A DNA stretch of 55,326 bases from Candidatus Krumholzibacteriia bacterium (lineage in GTDB: Bacteria; Krumholzibacteriota; Krumholzibacteriia; LZORAL124-64-63): contig JANTGJ010000006.1 in the NCBI GenBank assembly GCA_024762975.1, positions 1 through 55,326 of the forward strand. The letters run 5' to 3'. Below, piece after piece: positions 26,460 to 34,400 of the stretch. A program made the translations under genes and the position numbers. Position 1 is the stretch's first letter; every line of letters starts with the position of its first letter. Below the pieces are notes generated by a model. That model searched no databases and was not told the DNA's origin. It saw only the letters and a program-made list of their open reading frames with translations.

Positions 26460-27125
26460 GTGAACACGACAGCATTCCTGATCCTGACCTTCTCATCCCT
26501 GTTCGCGGTCATCGACCCACTGGGTTGTATCCCGTTCTACAGCGGCCTGACGGCAGGTCGAACGAAGCGACAGAAGCGCCGAATTCTGGTCAAGGCACTG
26601 CTCGTCAGCTTCGGCGTTCTGGCGCTGTTCACCTTTTTCGGAGCCCAGGTGTTGCATGTCTTCGGCATCACCGTGCCTGCATTCCAGATCGCCGGTGGCG
26701 TGATCTTCTTCGGTATCGGCCTGGACATGCTCCAGTCGCGGCCTCGCCGCTGGCGGACGGGGATCTCGACCGCCTACGCGAACGACCAACAGATCGCCGC
26801 CGACGATCCGGAAATCGACGAGGACGACGACCCGAGCGTTGCGCCCCTGGGTGTACCGATGCTCGCCGGTCCGGGTTCGATCACGACGGTGATGGTACTG
26901 ACGCCCCAGGCACAATCCCTGGGCAAGCCGTTGGTCCTGATCGCCGTGTTCGGCATTCTGCTGTTGACGGGAGGAATCCTCGCCGGTGCCGACGTCGTGC
27001 TGGCACGGTTGGGACGCACCGGAATGAAAATCGTCGAGAAACTGATGGGGCTACTCGTTACAGTGATCGCCGTACAACTGGTGATCGACGGCCTCGGTCC
27101 CGTGGTTCGGGGACTGAGCGACTGA
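26460..27125 (+). CDS. MarC/SNARE-associated-type inner-membrane protein (MarC family)
   Basis: 221 residues with six predicted membrane spans. The first is LILTFSSLFAVIDPLGCIPF, whose D-P-x-G-x-x-P core is the MarC family signature. GVPMLAGPGSITTVMVL is the second family hallmark. An acidic, low-conservation loop (DDPEIDEDDDPS) joins the halves, longer than in many relatives. MarC proteins have no confirmed function despite the historical antibiotic-resistance name. The GTG at 26460 is chosen because AAGGAG sits six nucleotides before it; the open frame upstream is unlikely to be translated. Its 3' end overlaps the convergent glycosyltransferase gene by 68 bp. Confidence 0.9.
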   Translation: MNTTAFLILTFSSLFAVIDPLGCIPFYSGLTAGRTKRQKRRILVKALLVSFGVLALFTFFGAQVLHVFGITVPAFQIAGGVIFFGIGLDMLQSRPRRWRTGISTAYANDQQIAADDPEIDEDDDPSVAPLGVPMLAGPGSITTVMVLTPQAQSLGKPLVLIAVFGILLLTGGILAGADVVLARLGRTGMKIVEKLMGLLVTVIAVQLVIDGLGPVVRGLSD

Positions 27126-28248
27126 TCCACGGCGCCACGGGCACCCCGCGCAGAGCACTCTCGTAGAGAGATTCGGTCCTGTCGATCATACGTCGCCGGG
27201 AAAAGACTTCGGTCACCCGGCGGCATCCGTTTTCTCCCAATCCGGCGCGCAACGCAGGCGAGCCCAGCAATCGGCCCAACGCTTCGGCCAGGGATTCGAT
27301 GTCCGAGGCCGGCACAAGCAGGCCTTCCTTTCCGTCGCGAACAATCTCGGCACTGCCGCCGGTCCGGGTCGCGATGACCGCCCGCCCTCGTGCGAGAGCT
27401 TCCAGCGTGACCAGTCCGAAAGGCTCCGCGAGCGAAGGAACGACCTGGACGTCGAAGGCGCGGCTCAAACGATCCGCGCCCGGGCGGTAGCCGCAGAAAA
27501 TCACGCGCGAAGCGACGCCCTCACGCGCCGCCAGAGAAGCCAGCCGGTTCGCGTACCGTCCCGTCCCATCGTCATCGCCCACCAACACCAAGCGGGCTTT
27601 CCGGTGACTTCCGGCCACACGCGCAAAGGCAGGAATCAACGTTTCGAGTCCCTTGGCCGGCGACAGCTTTCCTACGTAGCCGACCAGCAGCGCGTCTCCC
27701 ACCAGGGCCAGCTCGCGCCGCAGATCGGCCGCCGCAATGGACTCGGATTTCTCGTCAACGACCGGATCCACACCATTGTGAATCGTCACGATCCGTCCCG
27801 GGTCGACCACACGCGACCGCAGCAGGGACTGGTGGACCGCCTCGCTGACGGCCACCCATCGCTCGAATCGGGAAAGGAAGGGTCGCTTGAGCGGCGCAAC
27901 GGAAATCGGGGCCAGGTGGTGCCGCGTACCCACCAGATGGACGGGGCAACCTGTAGCCAGCGCGGCGGCGATATAGTAGTCTCGCGGCAGATGCGTGTGC
28001 AGCAGATCGAATTTACCGGCGCGCAACCATTTGCCCAGGCGCCACAGCGTTCCGGGGTCGAACCAGTCCACCATCGGCAGTTCCCGGATCTCGGCGCCCG
28101 TCGGGATCAGTTGCCGGGCCAACATCGAGTCGGGCCTCACTGCGCACGAGACGGAATGTCCACGCTCGACCATGCCCGCCGCCAGGCTGCGCAGGCAGAC
28201 TTCCCCGCCATAGAATTCGCGCATGGTACTCAAGTAGGCAATCCGCAT
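27058..28248 (-). CDS. GT4-family glycosyltransferase
   Basis: 396 residues with two Rossmann-like halves (GT-B fold). The N-terminal half begins MRIAYLSTMREFYGGEVCLR, with the usual G-G-x-E loop and LLHTHLPRDYY. The C-terminal half has VGYVGKLSPAKGLETLIPAF, LVLVGDDDG and the E-x7-E donor-binding motif around PSLAEPFGLVTLEA, then TRTGGSAEIV. These are typical of retaining GT4 enzymes that use nucleotide-sugars for surface-glycan or glycolipid synthesis. The sugar and acceptor are unknown. ATG 28248 has GGGA upstream. The Arg-rich C-terminal tail is encoded by the 68 bp that also code for the end of marC on the other strand. Confidence 0.92.
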   Translation of the reverse strand: MRIAYLSTMREFYGGEVCLRSLAAGMVERGHSVSCAVRPDSMLARQLIPTGAEIRELPMVDWFDPGTLWRLGKWLRAGKFDLLHTHLPRDYYIAAALATGCPVHLVGTRHHLAPISVAPLKRPFLSRFERWVAVSEAVHQSLLRSRVVDPGRIVTIHNGVDPVVDEKSESIAAADLRRELALVGDALLVGYVGKLSPAKGLETLIPAFARVAGSHRKARLVLVGDDDGTGRYANRLASLAAREGVASRVIFCGYRPGADRLSRAFDVQVVPSLAEPFGLVTLEALARGRAVIATRTGGSAEIVRDGKEGLLVPASDIESLAEALGRLLGSPALRAGLGENGCRRVTEVFSRRRMIDRTESLYESALRGVPVAPWISRSVPEPRDRGRRSPVVRRSL

Positions 28249-28289
28249 GGCCGATCCCGTCCCAGGTGGAGGATCCGACGAACCCCCCG

Positions 28290-28318
28290 TTGACAGGGGT
28301 TCCCGTGTCCTCTACCGT
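28290..28318 (+). promoter_or_regulatory. Possible promoter of the NhaD-like antiporter operon
   Basis: Perfect TTGACA (28290-28295) with a 17-bp spacer to a poor -10 (TACCGT). It lies in the divergent region between the glycosyltransferase and antiporter genes, about 125 nt before the antiporter ATG. Confidence 0.3.
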
Positions 28319-28448
28319 TCGTGTGCACACTCAGTTGGAGCGTCGGCAGCCCCCTGCCGGTCGCTCCTGTCCAGGTAGAGTAGCAGGGATTGCCACCATG
28401 GGGAACGGCATTCCCGGAGGCGACTCCCCGCCGCACGGAGGCAACGGA

Positions 28449-30071
28449 ATGACCTTTCGAAATAGTGCGTTCGCTCGCTGCAATTCCCGCTCGCTGCTTG
28501 CCGCGAGCCTTGTTTTGGGATGGATGATCTTCTTCGGATCGCTGGCCGGACAGGCGGCTCCGGACCAGGAACACGGGCACGATGCCGCTGTGACGGCGGA
28601 ACATGCTGCCGCCCCTGCGGACGAACATGCGGCCGGCCACGGCGACGAACATGCTGTCGCCCATGACGACGGCCACGGGGAGCACCATGGCCCCAGCCCG
28701 GTGGGCTTGCTGCCATTGTGGACCGTGATTCCGTTCGTCGGCATCCTGCTTTCGATTGCGCTCGGTCCGCTGGTTGCACCGCACTTCTGGCACCATCATT
28801 TCCCGAAGGTCTCGGCTTTCTGGGCACTGGTTTTTTGTATTCCGTTCCTGATCTGGAATGTGAGTCTGGCAGTCCAGGAGATCCTGCACATCTATCTGAT
28901 CGACTACATACCCTTCATCATTCTGCTGTGGGGCCTGTTCACGATCAGTGGCGGCATCTACATCGGCGGCTCCCTGAAGGGATCGCCGCGGCTCAATACG
29001 ACCATGCTCATCATCGGCACCTTCCTGGCTTCGCTCATCGGTACGACCGGAGCGGCGATGGTCATGATTCGTCCGTTGCTGCGGGCCAACGAGCATCGCC
29101 GCAACAAGGTACATTTGATCATCTTTTTCATCTTCCTGGTCGCCAATATCGGTGGCTCGCTGACGCCGCTGGGTGATCCACCGTTGTTCCTCGGCTTCCT
29201 GCACAACGTGCCCTTTTTCTGGGTGACCACCGGCCTGCTGACCGAGATGTTGCTGACCGCCGGCATCGTCCTGGTCATCTTCTTTGTCATGGATACGATC
29301 CTGTTCCGTCGCGAAGAGAAACAGCCCGAGTCCGATGGCGCCGAGGGCGGCCTGCACATCGAAGGCTGGCACAACTTCTTTTTCCTGCTCGGCGTGATCG
29401 CCGCCGTCGTCATGTCCGGTTCCCTGAAGTTGACCGAGATTACGGTCTATTCGGGCGGTAACCATCCGGTCGCCGTGCCACTGCAGAACTGGATCAAGGA
29501 CGCGATCATCATCCTGATGGGAATCCTGTCGATGGTCACCACGCGCAAGGCCCTGCGCGAGAAGAATGGCTTCACCTGGTTCCCGATCCAGGAAGTGGCC
29601 TACCTCTTTGCCGGAATCTTCATGACGATCATTCCGGCCCTGGCGATCCTGAAGGCTGGCGGCGCCGGAGCATTGTCCGGGCTGACCAACGCGGTCCATG
29701 GCCCGGTGCGCTACTTCTGGGCCACCGGCAGTTTGAGCTCCTTCCTGGACAACGCACCCACCTATCTGACGTTTTTCAACGCCGCCCTGGGCGACCTGGG
29801 CAAGGTCGAAGCCGACATTCCCGGCATGCTGGGGTATCTCGGCACCGAACTGCGGAATCCGGTTTTCATTGCGGACCTGAAAGCCATCTCCTCCGGTGCG
29901 GTATTCATGGGCGCAATGACCTACATCGGCAACGCCCCGAACTTCATGGTGAAGTCCATCGCCGAGGAGTTGGGTATCCCGATGCCCAGCTTCTTTGGTT
30001 ATCTTTTCAAATGGTCGATCCCGATCCTGCTGCCGGTATTCGTGATCATCACCTTTGTGTTCTTTGTCTAG
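28449..30071 (+). CDS. NhaD/ArsB-like sodium:proton antiporter with His-rich N-terminal region
   Basis: 540 residues. A signal-peptide-like start (SLLAASLVLGWMIFFGSLAG) is followed by about 40 residues packed with His, Asp and Glu (repeated D-E-H-A-A-G-H and H-D-D-G-H-G-E-H-H). About 12 membrane spans of the ion-transporter superfamily follow. Recognisable elements are NIGGSLTPLGDPPLF and SSFLDNAPTYLTF; the latter is the D-N-A-P-T motif of NhaD-like Na+/H+ antiporters. The His-rich segment would sit in the periplasm and could bind zinc, nickel or copper, or sense pH (inference). ATG 28449 has GGAGG seven nucleotides upstream. The gene is followed after 13 bp by an unknown gene, so the two are probably co-expressed. 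Confidence 0.88.
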   Translation: MTFRNSAFARCNSRSLLAASLVLGWMIFFGSLAGQAAPDQEHGHDAAVTAEHAAAPADEHAAGHGDEHAVAHDDGHGEHHGPSPVGLLPLWTVIPFVGILLSIALGPLVAPHFWHHHFPKVSAFWALVFCIPFLIWNVSLAVQEILHIYLIDYIPFIILLWGLFTISGGIYIGGSLKGSPRLNTTMLIIGTFLASLIGTTGAAMVMIRPLLRANEHRRNKVHLIIFFIFLVANIGGSLTPLGDPPLFLGFLHNVPFFWVTTGLLTEMLLTAGIVLVIFFVMDTILFRREEKQPESDGAEGGLHIEGWHNFFFLLGVIAAVVMSGSLKLTEITVYSGGNHPVAVPLQNWIKDAIIILMGILSMVTTRKALREKNGFTWFPIQEVAYLFAGIFMTIIPALAILKAGGAGALSGLTNAVHGPVRYFWATGSLSSFLDNAPTYLTFFNAALGDLGKVEADIPGMLGYLGTELRNPVFIADLKAISSGAVFMGAMTYIGNAPNFMVKSIAEELGIPMPSFFGYLFKWSIPILLPVFVIITFVFFV

Positions 30072-30084
30072 AGGAGTGAGTGAA

Positions 30085-30678
30085 ATGCCGAACCAGAAGA
30101 ACAGCACTTCGACGTTTTTCGAAGTCGTCTTTCAAGGCAAGCCGAAGGTTGTCCGTGCGTTCATTTCCGGCCTGACCCTGGGTGCCTGCAATGATGCGGC
30201 CGTCTACTACAGCTACCTCGACGGCGTCCATCACGAAGGCAAAGCCGAGAAGCTGGCCGAGATGGTCGGGATCCGGGGTACCGACTGCCACGTGATCGTG
30301 GACCAATGCGTCAGCGCGCTCCTCAAGAAGCTGGGAAAGAAGATCGAGGCGCAGACGGGATTGACGATCAGCAGCCATCGCAAGATTCGCGGTGCCAGCC
30401 TCGCGTTCGAGTACCAGGCCTACGCCCGCAAGTACGACGATGAAATTCTCGACATGATCAACGCCCTTCCATCCGGCGCGCGGACCCGTGGCTTCCATCA
30501 CGAGATCCGAACTGATCCCACGGCAGAAGGTGTCGAAGCCTACTCCCCGGCTCACCACTTCGAAGCCGCCGGCGCGGGAGCCATCACCGGGCCGATCGAC
30601 ACCATCATCGAGGTGAAACGCAAGTTCGCAAGCCTCCCGCTGATCAAGTCAGAGGACATCGTATTGAAGTTGGCCTAG
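30085..30678 (+). CDS. Unknown soluble protein co-transcribed with the NhaD-like antiporter
   Basis: 197 residues, no signal peptide or membrane span. I do not recognise a family. The sequence looks globular alpha/beta: a start strand (FFEVVFQGKPKVVRAFISGL), a segment with two Cys residues (GACNDA, TDCHV) and a basic helix (LLKKLGKKIE). A second half opens with ASLAFEYQAYARKYDDEI and carries GFHHEI and AHHFEAAGAGA. The two strands-plus-helix halves hint at a duplicated ferredoxin/ACT-like fold, which would suit a regulatory domain, but this is speculation. ATG 30085 has AGGAG eight nucleotides upstream and lies 13 bp after the antiporter stop. Its TAG stop touches the long inverted repeat that follows. 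Confidence 0.8.
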   Translation: MPNQKNSTSTFFEVVFQGKPKVVRAFISGLTLGACNDAAVYYSYLDGVHHEGKAEKLAEMVGIRGTDCHVIVDQCVSALLKKLGKKIEAQTGLTISSHRKIRGASLAFEYQAYARKYDDEILDMINALPSGARTRGFHHEIRTDPTAEGVEAYSPAHHFEAAGAGAITGPIDTIIEVKRKFASLPLIKSEDIVLKLA

Positions 30679-30771
30679 TCTGATATCGAAGTACGTGCGC
30701 AAAGATCCGGTAATCCGCAGGGCGAAGCCCGAGGACATCCGGATCTTTGCGCACGTACTTCGATATCAGAC
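30678..30771. repeat. Perfect 33-bp inverted repeat forming a 94-nt hairpin
   Basis: Positions 30678-30710 are perfectly complementary to 30739-30771 (33 bp, no mismatch). The 28-nt centre contains its own GGGC-GAA-GCCC stem at 30720-30730. The element fills almost the whole space between two convergent genes, starting at the last base of one stop codon and ending 6 bp before the other stop. The arms are GC-moderate and contain small palindromes (GATATC, TGCGCA). There is no T-tract. It could act as a two-way terminator, but it is far longer than needed; a mobile palindromic unit or a structured RNA is possible. Confidence 0.9.
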
Positions 30772-30776
30772 GAGAC

Positions 30777-31376
30777 CTATCGGTACAATGTCTTTACCTG
30801 ATCCCAGGTGGTGTGGTCGACGGGAACCGGGGCGCAGCCGTTGACGTCGCCGGCAATGACGCAGCACAGGCCGGTTTCAGGGCTGATTTCGTAGACGGGG
30901 GTCTCGTAGTACTCGTCGCCGCCGAGCAGGAGACGCGGACGGTCGAAGGCTCCCTTGGCGGAACCGGCGCTGTGGAGGAAGAAGCGGCAGGGTTGCCAGC
31001 CGTCGGACGTGTTCATGAAGTCCAGGCTGAGCAGGACGGTGAACTCGGAAAGCTGCCGGGGCGACTCGCACTCGATGCGGATATTCGCCAGATTCAACGG
31101 CCCGGTGTTGATTCCGAAAAGATTGTCACTGGAAACCAGTTCGAGTCCCCCGCCCTCGACCGTGATCCCCGCCTCGAAACCGTAGATTTCCTCGACGATC
31201 GGAAAAGCGTAGACCAGGTACAACGTCACGACGGAATCGGCGGGCAGGAAATCGAGGCAAAACGTCTCGGCACCCGGATCGAAATACAATCCCATGGACG
31301 AGCAATCACACTGAGCGGATGCCGTGACAGGAACGGCGACTACCGCCGTCAGCAGAATCAGAGCGAGGGTTTTCAT
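30777..31376 (-). CDS. Small secreted YFDP-domain protein with a VKTLYR tail
   Basis: 199 residues. Signal peptide (MKTLALILLTAVVAVPVTAS, then AQCDC). The mature part is one beta domain opening with SMGLYFDPGAETFC, then VVTLYLVYAFP, IYGFEAGITVEGGG and a VLLSLDFM strand. It resembles the domain found twice in the 15520-18648 protein, which opens RVGVYFDPAYTS and has GGWECWLRIDGP and VVLSLQPLYRSS. Six Cys residues may form disulfides outside the cell. The last residues (TTWDQVKTLYR) resemble the SIDAVKALYR end of the protein at 386-1408. ATG 31376 has GGGGAG upstream. Function unknown; extracellular location is inferred from the signal peptide. Confidence 0.82.
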   Translation of the reverse strand: MKTLALILLTAVVAVPVTASAQCDCSSMGLYFDPGAETFCLDFLPADSVVTLYLVYAFPIVEEIYGFEAGITVEGGGLELVSSDNLFGINTGPLNLANIRIECESPRQLSEFTVLLSLDFMNTSDGWQPCRFFLHSAGSAKGAFDRPRLLLGGDEYYETPVYEISPETGLCCVIAGDVNGCAPVPVDHTTWDQVKTLYR

Positions 31377-31463
31377 GAGTCTCCCCGGAACGTGAAGTGT
31401 TTCGGAGACAGTATAGGCAAGAATCGGGAGCCCGAAAGGTTCGCGGCCCGCCGTTCGGCCAGG

Positions 31464-34400
31464 CTACTTGATCAACAACATCTTGCCCGTCGACCGGGTA
31501 TCGCTCGTCGTCAGCCGATAAAAGTAGGTACCGCTGGCCACCGGCCGATCTGCACCGTCACGCCCGTTCCAACGCGCGGTATGGATCCCAGCCTCGAGGT
31601 CGGCGGCAATCAACGACACGAGTCGCCGTCCCATCAGATCGAATACCTCCAGGCGGACCGGTCCCGGCTCGGCCAGGGCAAAGCGGATCTCCGTGGCGGG
31701 ATTGAATGGATTCGGCCGGTTTCCCAGCAGGGCGGTTCGTGCCGGCAGATCTTCCTGGCCCGTCCCCGAAATCGAGGGCGTCAGCGACGCGGCGTAGGAC
31801 AACCGCAGCCCCCAGGTCCGAATCGTTCCGGTATCCCACGGGCCGTGATCCGCCACGTGCAGGGTCCATTCTCCCTGCATGTTCTCGCCGACAAAGGAGT
31901 CCAGCACACCGTAGGGCGTCAGTTCGGTCGGAAACCATCCCGACAGATCGTCACCATCGGCCCCGTTGTAACGGTGCAGCGCGACCGTGGTGCCCGCGGG
32001 GCTCGTGACCTCGACCGTCAGGTCCGCCAGGTAGGGGTGCTCCAGGTCCAGGAAGACCTCAATCGAAGAGAGGGACTCGTAGAGAGGAACCGTCAGGGAG
32101 CAGGATACACCGGCGGGTGTATTGTCCGGTATCGGCAGATTCGGATCGTCCGAGTATTCCACGATTTGCACATCACTCAACTCGAAGTCCAGGCCACCCA
32201 GCTGTTGTTCCTGCGTCAACGGGAACGACGCCGAAGCCGAAGACCATCCCGGCTTGGTCACTGCCAGAGAATAGTTGCCGGCGTAGAGCCCTTCGAAGAG
32301 ATAGTTCCCATCCGATCCCGTGGTCATCACGCGCCCGCCGGGATCCAGACGCACGGTCACCCCCGAAGCATCCGTTGCGTGCAGCACCGAAATCGTACCC
32401 GAGACCGATGCCCGCCCCGCGTCCGGGGCCACCAGCCAATGGATCGCGTTGTGCAACAGATCACGGCGGTGCTCCGGATCCAGGACCGTGTAGTCGAAAG
32501 CCAGGAAGACCGTCTGTCCCGCGCCCAGCAGCGACTCCGGACCAAAGCAGACGACGCTGGCATCAGCCCAGGAATTGGTCCACGAGCCGGCAATCACCGC
32601 GTCGGCCGTAGGTACCACGGCATCGGCCGAGCCCGCACCGGTACTCTCGAAATCCATGCTCGGTGGCAGCGCGTGGGGATAACTCATCACCGGATGCACC
32701 GCTTCGTAGACTCCCACGTCTCCCGGTTCGTCCGTCTCCCAGGATTGAATATGCAAGACCTCGCGGGCGAACGTAGGGTCCGAGACCTCGTCGCGCGCCA
32801 CATCACCGCCCTCGATCAGCAGTTTGCCGCCCGCGGCCACATGGGCCAGCAGATCGGACTTCAGGGTCGGCGTCAGAGAGCCGGTCTCGTCACCACAGGA
32901 GACCAGCACCAGATCGTATTGCGGCCACAGGGCGCCGACGGCCGCGGCAGCCGGCAGGTAGGTCACATCGTACCCGAGCTGACTGGCCTCGGACAGAAGG
33001 TCCAGGGCGGAGCGCTGTGCCGTGGCCAATCCCCCCGCGTCCACGACCAGGACACTTCCGGCGGTCGGATCGAGCGGGAAAAACACCTCGACGCTCGGAC
33101 GATCGACTTCGATTCGAATCTTTCGCGGTGTATAGCCCAGCGGCGCGGCCACGATGTCGTACTCGAAATAGGCAAGCGCCGGCAGCGTGAACTCTCCGCC
33201 GGGGCCGGTGGCCCAGACGTGAGCCACCTTGGCTCCGGTGTCAGCCCGGAAAGCCTCGACGAGTGTGTACACGCCTTCGCCGGTCGCCGCGCTCGTTACC
33301 GTTCCGGAAACGAGGCCGCGCGGCGCGGCCGCCATGCGGATCTCCACGTCGCCTCCGCCGGGCAATACCTGGACCGTTTCCATCCAATCGATGTACCCCA
33401 GCTTGGAAGCATAGAGATCATAGGCGCCGATCGGGATCTCGACCGGTACGACCCAGCTCCCGTCCAGTTCGGACTCCAGATCGAACACGGGAGCGCCGCC
33501 GGGGCCCCCCCCCGCCAGGTAGCCCCTGATGCGCACCTGGTGCAACGGAAGGTTGCCGGACTCGTCGGCAATCACCGTACCCGAAAGCGCTCGCAGCGGC
33601 TGGATCACTTCGAACGAGCGCGCGTAAATATCGTGTCCCTCCTGCAGTAGCCAGGCGTCGATGCGTCCAGGCCAGGCGGGCAACAGGGTGGCGGATACTT
33701 CGGAGCCGGCCGCCACGACCCGGTCGCGCAGGTCATAGTACGAAAGGGCCAACTCGACGCCTGAAGAGGTGGCGCCTCCACGCACGACGGCTTCCAGATT
33801 CGCCGCCAGGGTATCGGCCAGCCCCACGCTCGGGGCCTCGGCATTCAACCAGGCCCCGCCGGGAGACAACGCACCGGTGACGGGAAGCTCCCGCCGGAAC
33901 TGTTCGAACCCACCTTCGGCACCCAGCACCGACAAGGTCTCACCGAATCGGGGCCGGACCTCGAAAACGACCTGACCGCCGGCATCGGTTACCGCGACCA
34001 GATCCGTGACGCCGAATCCTTCGACTGCGACCGTGCGGCCAGCCCTGGGAGCGCCGGAATCCGGATCCGTCAGGGTCACGGCAACCGAGGTCGCAACGCC
34101 CACCGGAATCGTGGCCGGTTCGATGGTCACGCCGTCGGGCGAGAGCACGGGCAAGGTCACCACATAGGGAATGCGATTCGGCCCGGTCAGGGTCAGTGTC
34201 AGGTCCACGCCCGGCGGCACATCCGTACCGGGCTGCAGAATGACGGTGCCGGTAGGATCGGTTCGACCGACAGCATACAGAATTTCCTGGCCCGATAGTG
34301 CCGCTGTCAGCCCCGGTACCTGAGCCTCGATACGAAACGGGACCCTCCCGGCCACGGCAGTAGCGGCATGGGATGTATGGATCACCTCCGGAGGCGCGGT

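Noticed and set aside
28230-30107. Minus-strand open frame of about 625 codons
   Set aside because: Antisense to the NhaD-like antiporter; composition rich in Gln, Asp, Arg and His as expected for an antisense shadow of membrane spans.
30747-33650. Plus-strand open frame of about 970 codons
   Set aside because: Antisense shadow of the small secreted protein and the C25 peptidase, both of which have signal peptides, motifs and ribosome sites.
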